29,501 nt of DNA, taken from positions 1 to 29,501 of the forward strand of contig CANSLE010000005.1 in NCBI GenBank assembly GCA_947647645.1. The letters are read 5' to 3'. Below the pieces are notes generated by a model. It had not been told where the DNA came from and made no database searches. It saw only the letters and a program-made list of their open reading frames with translations. Shown here in pieces: positions 15,547-21,832 of the stretch (within the stretch, counting starts at the first letter, position 1; the number at the start of each line of letters is the position of its first letter). The position numbers and the translations under genes are program-made. The stretch comes from an uncultured Microbacterium sp. Lineage in GTDB: Bacteria > Actinomycetota > Actinomycetes > Actinomycetales > Microbacteriaceae.

Positions 15547-15585
15547 ACCTACCCATTGCGGTAGGTACAGGTTGGCCGGGTAGGT
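15547..15585. promoter_or_regulatory. Candidate LuxR/NarL-type operator, three GGTAGGT half sites
   Basis: ACCTACC (15547-15553) and GGTAGGT (15560-15566) form a perfect inverted repeat with a 6-base spacer. A third GGTAGGT lies at 15579-15585, 19 bases from the previous direct copy. The cluster sits in the 100-base gap between the divergent isomerase and regulator genes, next to the regulator start. The core resembles NarL-type heptamers, so the LuxR-type regulator is the natural binder. Confidence 0.55.
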
Positions 15586-15592
15586 TGAAGCG

Positions 15593-16438
15593 GTGAGCAA
15601 CAACAACGAGCTCGGTTCGGTCTCTCGCAGGCTTCAGGTCGAGCACGCGCAGGCGATGGCCGAACAGGCTGATCGGCACGCTGTGACGCTCGAGTCGATT
15701 CTCGCGGTCCTTCGTTCGACGCGACTGGAGGACCGCGCAAGCCGCGCGACGGCGCTCGATCTGGCATCCGCTGCCCTGATCGAGCTGCGCAGCACGACCG
15801 ACCAGCAGCTGGGCACCATGCTGGAGCCGGTGGATGGGGCATTCGCGCGGCTCCGTACCGACCTTCGTCCGCTCGCGCGCTTCGGCGGCCTGGACGTGCA
15901 GTTCGTCGAACCGCCGACCGGTGGGCGGGCGCTGCCAGGGGAGGTGGCTCATACGGCTCGCGCGATCGTTCGCAGCGCGGTGCTCGCGCTTGTCGACCAG
16001 GAGGAGGCGAAACGGGTGCGCATTCAGTGGGATTGCGACGGCCTCAACCTGCTCATCGGTATCCGCGACGACGGTCAGGGCGAGATCAGCGCCCACGACG
16101 ACGCGCTCAGGCCCATCGCCGAGCGTGTCGCTACTCTCGACGGCGACCTGGAGGTGTCGTCGACGACAGGCTGGGGGACATCCCTCGACATCCGGCTCCC
16201 GCTCGACCCCCCGGCAGAAGCAGAGCCGCTCGAGGACTCGGTGAACTTCAGCCCGCGGGAGCGCGATGTGCTCCGCCTGGTGGCATCGGGAGCTCGCAAT
16301 CGTGCAATCGCAGATCAACTGGGAATCAGCGACAACACCGTCAAGTTCCACGTGTCGAATCTGCTCCGCAAAACGGGCGCTCGGTCGAGGGGAGAGCTGA
16401 CAGCGATTGCCGCGAGCTCGACCAGGAACAGGGCCTGA
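15593..16438 (+). CDS. Fusion of histidine-kinase-type ATPase domain and LuxR HTH, probable RuMP regulator
   Basis: A 281-residue protein without a signal peptide or membrane segment. Residues 10-100 are helical and look like a degenerate dimerisation region. Residues ~110-205 resemble a GHKL ATPase domain, with DDGQG (159-163) as the G1 box and GWGTSLDIRLPL (193 on) as the G2 region; the N box is poor, and I see no phospho-acceptor His of the usual H-box kind. Residues 219-273 are a LuxR/GerE helix-turn-helix: FSPRERDVLRLVASG, then AIADQLGISDNTVKFHVSNL. No receiver domain is present, so kinase-like and DNA-binding parts are joined directly. It is divergent from the RuMP operon, which it probably regulates. 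The GTG at 15593 is the likely start; the Shine-Dalgarno sequence is weak. Confidence 0.75.
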   Translation: MSNNNELGSVSRRLQVEHAQAMAEQADRHAVTLESILAVLRSTRLEDRASRATALDLASAALIELRSTTDQQLGTMLEPVDGAFARLRTDLRPLARFGGLDVQFVEPPTGGRALPGEVAHTARAIVRSAVLALVDQEEAKRVRIQWDCDGLNLLIGIRDDGQGEISAHDDALRPIAERVATLDGDLEVSSTTGWGTSLDIRLPLDPPAEAEPLEDSVNFSPRERDVLRLVASGARNRAIADQLGISDNTVKFHVSNLLRKTGARSRGELTAIAASSTRNRA

Positions 16439-16458
16439 CTCAACGGACCCTCGCCCCT

Positions 16459-16704
16459 TTATAGGCGCTGGAGCCTGACGTCGAGCGGATTTGTCTGACC
16501 ACGCGAGTATTCGCGTAGTTCACCCTCTCGGGTCACGAAATACGATTCACGGAAGGAGGTATGGAAACCCGACCACCCGTGTCTTCCGCAGTGCGTCTTT
16601 TCAAGGGGAATGCCCCTTTGTTGGAGTCCGGCGCTGGCCTCGATCAAGAGTGTCGACATCGCGCGATGGAGCTTAGCGAGGTCTCTCTGCTTTTCTTCGT
16701 TGGC
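16459..16704 (-). pseudogene. Unrecognised coding remnant downstream of the TraG-like fragment
   Basis: On the minus strand the frame reads EEKQRDLAKLHRAMSTLLIE, then GIPLEKTHCGRHGWSGFHTS and a C-terminus PLDVRLQRL with TAA. It is convincingly protein-like and slightly polar, but I cannot name a family. It has no start upstream of the internal ATG at 16659, and its left border against the TraG-like frame falls at a run of five G (16706-16710). It may be the 3' end of a lost gene or the frameshifted continuation of the fragment before it. If the ATG at 16659 is used, it would be a 66-residue protein. Confidence 0.4.
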
Positions 16705-16930
16705 CGGGGGTCGCCGTCGCCCACGCCATGAGGTGATCGTGCACCATGGCGGAGGACATACGCTGCGCCGTGGCGAACACGCTCCCCCGCGTCTTGTCGG
16801 CCTGATTCCCGAGACCGCGGAGAGCCGTCACCGGGCCGGTGTAGCCGGCGGTCTGGAGAATGTCGGCTGGGTCGCTGTGGTTGCCCTCACCGACCCAGCG
16901 GTGCACTTGCTGGAGCGGCTTGCGTGACCA
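16673..16930 (-). pseudogene. Fragment resembling a VirD4/TraG conjugative coupling protein
   Basis: The second half of the chimeric frame reads QQVHRWVGEGNHSDPADILQ, later GYTGPVTALRGLGN and ADKTRGSVFATAQRM, ending HLMAWATATP. The segment 'DkTRgSVfaTAqrm' is typical of actinobacterial type IV secretion coupling proteins (TraG/TraD/VirD4), where it lies in the all-alpha domain. Only about 75 residues are present, with no Walker motifs, so it cannot work. It is joined in frame to a methyltransferase fragment. The assignment rests on motif memory and needs a profile search. Confidence 0.55.
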
Positions 16931-17248
16931 GGAGTCTTTGCCCGCGAGACCTGCTCTGGCACCGGCAAGCGAAAGGTCGGTGCAGGGCGACGACGCCCAT
17001 GCGAGCTTCGCATCATGAGGAAGGTCATCCGCGCTGACGGCGCCGATGTCCCCGAGGTGAAAGACGTGGTCGCCCGCAGAACCGAAGTGCGCCTCGTACA
17101 TCGCCTTCTTGTCGGACTCATAGTCGTTAGACCAGCCAACGCGGAAGCCCGCCGACTCCAACCCCATCCGGGCCAGGCCGATCCCTGCGAAGAATTCGAT
17201 CACTTTCGGACGCGCTACGTCGATCGGGGTTACGTTCTCCACTCGCAC
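16931..17248 (-). pseudogene. C5 DNA methyltransferase (Dcm-type), N-terminal fragment
   Basis: Residues 1-106 of the frame starting at the GTG at 17248 carry motif I VIEFFAGIGLARMGL, a motif II-like WSNDYE, a motif III-like HLGDIG and the catalytic Pro-Cys motif IV SSPCTDLSLAGARAG. Then the sequence jumps in frame to the TraG-like fragment, so motifs VI-X, including the target-recognition region, are missing and the enzyme must be inactive. The divergent neighbour is an intact Vsr endonuclease, the usual partner of cytosine methyltransferases. This was once a Dcm/Vsr pair, probably part of a restriction-modification locus. Confidence 0.8.
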
Positions 17249-17301
17249 AGCCTAAAGGGCGGCACCCACACTCCCGGTTACCGCGCCGTAGCATCGAAGA
17301 C

Positions 17302-17811
17302 ATGTCCGGCTCCTGGGCGAGCGACCCCCGAACGCGCACGGCCATGCGCGGCAATCGCTCGCGCGACACCGCTCCTGAGCTGGCGGTCCGGAGACTTGCC
17401 CACGCGGCGGGCTTGCGCTACCTCGTCGACGCGCGGCCCGAGGCAGCAATCAACCGCCGTGCAGACCTGGTCTTCCGCGGCCCCCGCATCGCCGTTTTCA
17501 TCGACGGGTGCTTTTGGCACGGATGCTCAGAGCATCACCGCGCGCCTCAGCGAAATAGTGACTACTGGTCGAACAAGGTGGCGCGGAATATAGCCCGCGA
17601 CCGGGACACTACCGCCCGCCTCACGGAGGCCGGCTGGACGGTTCTCCGCTACTGGGAGCATCAAAGCCCCGACTACATAGTCACGGACATCCGTTCGGCA
17701 GTTCTATCCGTCCGCGGGCGTCGACTCGGAGAAACGGGGATACAGGAAATAGCCGAGGACGAACAGCGGGAGCCCGAAGAGCACGAGAGCAAGCCGGAAC
17801 AGCAGGAGTAA
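17302..17811 (+). CDS. vsr: Very short patch repair endonuclease (Vsr)
   Basis: A 169-residue protein whose first 140 residues match Vsr, which nicks 5' of T in T:G mismatches arising by deamination of 5-methylcytosine. Visible motifs are RTAMRGNRSRDTAPELAVRR (with the N-terminal Glu), NRRADLVF (catalytic Asp 55), VFIDGCFWHGCSEHH (zinc Cys and catalytic His), and SDYWSNKVARNIARD with VLRYWEHQ. A -10-like TAGCAT ends 7 bases before the ATG at 17302, so it is probably leaderless. The last ~30 residues are charged and Glu-rich (DEQREPEEHESKPEQQE). They are unlike Vsr and overlap the convergent membrane-protein gene by 108 bases, so they may be a read-on after loss of the original end. Confidence 0.9.
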   Translation: MSGSWASDPRTRTAMRGNRSRDTAPELAVRRLAHAAGLRYLVDARPEAAINRRADLVFRGPRIAVFIDGCFWHGCSEHHRAPQRNSDYWSNKVARNIARDRDTTARLTEAGWTVLRYWEHQSPDYIVTDIRSAVLSVRGRRLGETGIQEIAEDEQREPEEHESKPEQQE

Positions 17812-18528
17812 GACCTCCAAACCGAAAATTTGGAGTGTGTCCTTGAAGCGATCGGCCCCGGTGGGGTGCTCGTAGCTGTCATAGAACTCTTCCATCGCAC
17901 ACGCGATTAACAGGGCGATGAGGGTCAAACCGCCAGTCGCAGCCAGCGCCGTGATCAGGGAAACGGGAACGCCGGCACCAAGAGGTTCAAGCGACCTCGG
18001 CTGAAGCTCAACGGCGATCCCGGCTACCAGCCAGTAGGACGCGGCACACTGGAATTGCAAGGAGCCCTCGTATTTTCGGAGCTGCCGCTCGTACTTCGCC
18101 TTCTTCTCGTAAGCCTTCTCCGCCAGCTGCACGCGCTGCATTTGCAGCTCGCCTGTTTCTCGCACCACTCCATCGTCGAAGGCTCGAGACTTAGCGCTCC
18201 CCACTGCGCGGCCCGCCGACTGGCTTTCCTTCCGCGCCTCGCGCTGGTAATACACGGAGGCCACATAGCGAGCCCCTACCCCGAGGGCCAGCGCTAGAAC
18301 GCCCCAGGACGCCCAAGTTGCGCGGGGCTCAGCCACAATCCAGTCGTGTACCGCGCGTGCGCCGTCAGCCACCCCACTCGGCAGGCCCAGTGCCAGCAGG
18401 AAGTCCCCGACTGCAGTTGAAGGAGCGATCGAATGGAAGATCGCCCACACGGTGAAGAGGGCGACAACAGACATCAAGAGCGAAAACCACGGTGCTGACT
18501 TCAACCGCAGCAGATCGAGGATGTTCAT
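17704..18528 (-). CDS. Unrecognised membrane protein with a cytosolic coiled-coil segment
   Basis: A 274-residue protein from the ATG at 18528 (a GTG at 18594 would add 22 residues). Hydrophobic stretches suggest 4-5 membrane segments: around FSLLMSVVALFTVWAIF, WASWGVLALALGVGARYVAS, LITALAATGGLTLIALLIAC and two in the C-terminal part near VLLLLFRLALVLFGLPLFVL. Between the first and second pairs lies a charged helical stretch (RVQLAEKAYEKKAKYERQLR) likely to form a coiled coil. I recognise no family. It lies in the mobile, defence-like part of the window next to vsr and converges on it with a 108-base overlap. Function unknown. Confidence 0.6.
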   Translation of the reverse strand: MNILDLLRLKSAPWFSLLMSVVALFTVWAIFHSIAPSTAVGDFLLALGLPSGVADGARAVHDWIVAEPRATWASWGVLALALGVGARYVASVYYQREARKESQSAGRAVGSAKSRAFDDGVVRETGELQMQRVQLAEKAYEKKAKYERQLRKYEGSLQFQCAASYWLVAGIAVELQPRSLEPLGAGVPVSLITALAATGGLTLIALLIACAMEEFYDSYEHPTGADRFKDTLQIFGLEVLLLLFRLALVLFGLPLFVLGYFLYPRFSESTPADG

Positions 18529-18643
18529 CGGGTTCACAATCCGAATAGTGGCAGCTAACCTACGCGGCACGAAGAGATTCTGACGTTTTCTCACCCAACA
18601 AAGGTCGGGGAGATGGCGAAATCGCCGCTGTTAGCATGTGCGC

Positions 18644-18862
18644 ATGGCCGGCTACCCACTCATCGACTGGGCAGACCTCGATGCGCTGAGCTGGTACGAG
18701 CTGCGTTCCGTCGACAGCGACATGGTTCTTGTCGCTCGCTTCACCGGGGTGCTCGGCAAGGAGAGCGAATCGGCGTGGTTCGAGGTCGACGGGAAGAGGC
18801 CGTCCCGCGAATTTTGGAAGAAAGCCTGGACCGCGGCGCGGGCCCAAAACCCGTACAGCTAA
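18644..18862 (+). CDS. Small hypothetical protein, 72 residues
   Basis: MAGYPLIDWADLDALSWYEL to AARAQNPYS; acidic N-terminal half, Trp-rich, no membrane segment and no known motif. A GTG two codons upstream (18638) is also possible. TAGCAT (18632-18637) ends 6 bases before the ATG, the same leaderless spacing seen at other genes here, which supports expression. The residues SWYELRSVDSDMVLVARF look like a strand-rich small domain. Function unknown. Confidence 0.55.
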   Translation: MAGYPLIDWADLDALSWYELRSVDSDMVLVARFTGVLGKESESAWFEVDGKRPSREFWKKAWTAARAQNPYS

Positions 18863-18914
18863 TGCCCAGGAGATCCACAAACTGTCATAAGATTCATTAT
18901 CGGCGATTTGGTGC

Positions 18915-18940
18915 GCAGACGCAGATTGCAGACGCAGATT
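18915..18940. repeat. 13-bp tandem duplication at a gene end
   Basis: GCAGACGCAGATT occurs twice head to tail (18915-18927 and 18928-18940). The second copy runs into the stop codon of the minus-strand gene, so a small duplication has occurred right at its 3' end. Confidence 0.8.
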
Positions 18941-19808
18941 AAGGCTTCGCACCGCCGCGATAGATACCCTCGTAGGCCTCGCGAAGCGCATCTGGAATGT
19001 TGGACTTGCTCGTGGCCTGACGCTCTAGCCAGTCATGAACCGTCTCGAAATCGGCGTCGTCGAGGGCGAGGGCGGGGTCGGTTTCCCTCGACGCGTCGAC
19101 CGCTTTGGGATCGAAGCGTTCGCTATGCCAGAGCCCGAACTCGACGAGCGCGGAATGCGTGTGGCGCAGAACCTCCAGGATCATGCTGAGGGCCCACGGC
19201 AGGACCGCCCCCTTCGGCAAGTTCGCGGGCTCCCGGCTGAGCTCGAGAGGAAAAGTGAGGGGGAATTGAGGGTGGAGTGTTCGTGAGTGCTCCGTGTACT
19301 CCGTTAGTGCGGCGTCAACGTCGCGGAAGCCTTCGAGCGGCTGGTCAGGGAAGCGGCGTGCGAGCTTTCCGAACTTGAATTCGCCGAGCGAGTTGGGTTC
19401 TTTGATGCTCGACCACCTCCTGAACCCGCTAGGTGCCAGACGGAACTCACGGAACAGCATCGTCAGTTCCATGAGGTCCCGGCACGGGTCGAGCACAGAC
19501 GGGACCTTGTTCTTCAATACTCCGTCGACACCGTCCCAGAAGTCGGAAGAGACCCGCGCGACGAACTCCTTGGCGAGATGGGCCGGCGTTGCGTCAACCC
19601 ACTGTTCCGTGGCCGCGATGATTCGGGTCATCGCCTCGAGCGCGTCGAGTGCTCCACTGGGCTCCTCCGCGACGAGGGAGAGCGTTCGGGCACGTACATG
19701 CTCCGCGTGCTGCAGGGTTGCGCAGATGCGCGGATGCGCACCGCTAGCCTCACTCCCAGCGCCGCTCGAGTGAGGTTCTGCTGTGTGGTCGATGGAGAGT
19801 CCAGTCAC
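18939..19808 (-). CDS. Hypothetical protein, 289 residues
   Basis: A soluble, mostly helical protein rich in acidic residues. Notable stretches are TPAHLAKEFVARVSSDFWDG in the N-terminal half, KVPSVLDPCRDLMELTMLF in the middle, and SMILEVLRHTHSALVEFGLW with ADFETVHDWLERQ near the end. No signal peptide, membrane segment, zinc motif or ATP-binding site is visible, and I recognise no family. Start at 19808 is the first start in the frame; no clear Shine-Dalgarno sequence. It stands alone between the small 72-residue gene and the relaxase remnant, within the mobile region. Base use is less GC-rich than in the metabolic genes on either side, consistent with transfer. Confidence 0.55.
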   Translation of the reverse strand: MTGLSIDHTAEPHSSGAGSEASGAHPRICATLQHAEHVRARTLSLVAEEPSGALDALEAMTRIIAATEQWVDATPAHLAKEFVARVSSDFWDGVDGVLKNKVPSVLDPCRDLMELTMLFREFRLAPSGFRRWSSIKEPNSLGEFKFGKLARRFPDQPLEGFRDVDAALTEYTEHSRTLHPQFPLTFPLELSREPANLPKGAVLPWALSMILEVLRHTHSALVEFGLWHSERFDPKAVDASRETDPALALDDADFETVHDWLERQATSKSNIPDALREAYEGIYRGGAKP

Positions 19809-19858
19809 GCACCCATCATCGCCTTCCGCCGGGACGAGCGGGAACGCAGCGGGCCAAC

Positions 19859-19956
19859 TTAGCCAATCCCGAACCCATCGTCGAATCTGGACGCGGACGT
19901 GGTGGCGCGGACCGTGCGGAGGGTTTCGGCGTTGCGGTGGATGCTGTCGCTAAATC
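19859..19956 (-). pseudogene. Relaxase 3'-end remnant with internal deletion (left copy)
   Basis: On the minus strand this reads SDSIHRNAETLRTVRATTSA then RFDDGFGIG and TAA. It matches the relaxase fragment at 21833-22213 but lacks about 277 bases between RTVRA and ATTSA, joined in frame. The outer 50 bases match 21833-21888 with only about four differences. The remnant and its fuller copy flank the 618-residue gene as imperfect direct repeats. Confidence 0.8.
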
Positions 19957-19965
19957 TGCGACTCC

Positions 19966-21822
19966 ATGAGGACGTCACGCCAGACTGGACTCATGGTCAA
20001 TGTTGAGGAAGCCGCTGTCGTCGCTGTGCGGCGGGAGCTCGCATACTGCCCGAGACTCAGCGCGGAGATTGCTGTCAAGGACAGGACGCCGATAACTGAT
20101 GGCCACGTCGACGTATACGAGGGCTCCGTCCAGACGAACGCCACCCTCAAGGGCCGCGTGAGTGTCCAGGTCAAAGGCGGTAGTCACGTCAACAAGAAGG
20201 TATTCAAGAAGCAAAGCACCACCTACCAGGTTGAAAAGGAGGTACTCGCCTTCTTCCGCGACAACGGCGGAGGTGTGTACTTCTACGTCGCGGTTCATCC
20301 GGAATCCCGGCTGGAGAAGATCTTCTTCGCGGTGATGAACCCGTTCAAGATCAATCGGATCATCCGTGAGATGAAACCCGGGCAGGCCACAAAAGCGGTT
20401 CCCCTGAAAACCCTGCCGAGCAGGACGTCCGAGATCGAGAGGATCTTCGACTTCGCCGTGGTGACGAGGAACCAGGATGTGAAGCTCGGCGTTGACGATG
20501 CTCTCATCGAGAATTCTGAGCGCTTCACCCTCTTTACCACCGACGGGGTCGACTTCTCGAAGCACTCGATGCTAGATCCAACAAAGCAGGATTTCGCGGT
20601 GGTGTTCCACACGTCTGAGGGGATGAATATCCCGGTCGACGTTGATATGCAGATCACTCCGGCGAGTTACATTCCCCACGAGAGCGACGTATCGTTTGCT
20701 TGCGGGAACGTCGAGTACGAACGGAGCATTGTCCGGCAGACAGGTGACCACTCCCTTGAGGCGAAGCTCTCTGAGGCGCTCACCCTCGAGATGACGGCAG
20801 GCAACGGGCCGTCCACAATCACACTCCAGCTATCGCAGCATGGCTCGGTGCGAGACCAGTTCGACGCGGTGCGCTTCTTCATCGCTGCCAGTGACGGGAA
20901 CCCGATCACGGTCAACGGAGACGTGCGCCCGATCACGGAACGGCCTCAGCCTGCAAGTAAGGAAGATCGCGACAACCTTAAAGGCCTTCAGCGGCTGATG
21001 GAGCTGTTCGAGAAGCTGTCGATCGACGCCGCCATTGTCGAGTTTGGGGATATCACCCCTGAGCAGTACCGGATGCTGCAGCTGATGTATGCCGCGATTG
21101 TCCAGAACGAGGCGTTGCATGCGGAGAGCGGCAGGGCGGGCCGGTTCGACCTGGCAGTCGGTCCCTTCATGGCGATCCTGATGGCCGTACGTGGAGACGA
21201 GTCGAACCACTGGAGATTCTTCGACCCGTGCGCACCTGCGAACAGATCCGAGTTCCGGCTCTACACGGTCAGTGAGACAGGAGAGAGCGAGGAGACCGAC
21301 GGCACAATCTACGAAGCCCTGTCCGCGCACGAAGTAGCGATCGCTCTAAACCTGCGCCTGGGCTCCATCCCGTCGGCGTACGAGGAGATGGGAGACAGGA
21401 GCACCGCGCTGATTCTGGCGCAGAGAACGGTCTTGAAGCTAGTAGGCGCGGCCGACCAGAGCCACCTATCTCAGAGGTCGCGGCTGCTCACTGCAGCTGA
21501 AACTCTTAACGAGTGGATCATCGGCCAAGATGGTGAGCTCGCGGTTCACTTGGTCAACCGGTGGCAGATCATTAAGCGTGTTTCAACGCTTAGCGCGCAG
21601 GTACTCGACGAGATTCGCGCTCTGCGGCGCGGAGCGCTGCGAGCTAAGGAGAATAACGCGGACCTGCTCTACGCATGCACGTCAATCCTGCTCGGCGACG
21701 ATGCGGAGGTCCGAGCAGCCATCGGAGAGCTCGAAGAGGATCGACTGAACCTGCTTCGCACCTGGCCGATCTGGAGCCTCGCCTCTCCGCTCGCGGCCGA
21801 CGCTGGGGATTTGGCCGACTAG
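19966..21822 (+). CDS. Large protein with N-terminal PD-(D/E)XK-like (DUF4365-type) nuclease domain; candidate defence gene
   Basis: A 618-residue protein; the ATG at 19993 (residue 10) is an equally possible start. Residues ~15-140 look like a DUF4365-type restriction-endonuclease fold: a helix EEAAVVAVRRELAY, then ITDGHVDVYEGS with D45 and D49, and VSVQVKGG with Q68-x-K70, the D...QxK core of PD-(D/E)XK nucleases, followed by YFYVAV. The remaining ~470 residues are unrecognised: a strand-rich part to ~300, then a helical part with EDRDNLKGLQRLMELFEKLS and a charged C-terminus. No helicase, protease or ATPase motif is seen, so it would be a single-gene system. It sits between two copies of a relaxase 3' end and is more A/T-rich than its surroundings, both signs of recent arrival. 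Function in defence is inference. Confidence 0.65.
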   Translation: MRTSRQTGLMVNVEEAAVVAVRRELAYCPRLSAEIAVKDRTPITDGHVDVYEGSVQTNATLKGRVSVQVKGGSHVNKKVFKKQSTTYQVEKEVLAFFRDNGGGVYFYVAVHPESRLEKIFFAVMNPFKINRIIREMKPGQATKAVPLKTLPSRTSEIERIFDFAVVTRNQDVKLGVDDALIENSERFTLFTTDGVDFSKHSMLDPTKQDFAVVFHTSEGMNIPVDVDMQITPASYIPHESDVSFACGNVEYERSIVRQTGDHSLEAKLSEALTLEMTAGNGPSTITLQLSQHGSVRDQFDAVRFFIAASDGNPITVNGDVRPITERPQPASKEDRDNLKGLQRLMELFEKLSIDAAIVEFGDITPEQYRMLQLMYAAIVQNEALHAESGRAGRFDLAVGPFMAILMAVRGDESNHWRFFDPCAPANRSEFRLYTVSETGESEETDGTIYEALSAHEVAIALNLRLGSIPSAYEEMGDRSTALILAQRTVLKLVGAADQSHLSQRSRLLTAAETLNEWIIGQDGELAVHLVNRWQIIKRVSTLSAQVLDEIRALRRGALRAKENNADLLYACTSILLGDDAEVRAAIGELEEDRLNLLRTWPIWSLASPLAADAGDLAD

Positions 21823-21832
21823 ATGCGCTGAT

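Noticed and set aside
16561..16728. A plus-strand small gene beginning after the purine-rich AAGGAGGT at 16553-16560
   Set aside because: The Shine-Dalgarno-like sequence touches the ATG with no spacing, and the frame is the complement of the more protein-like minus-strand remnant.
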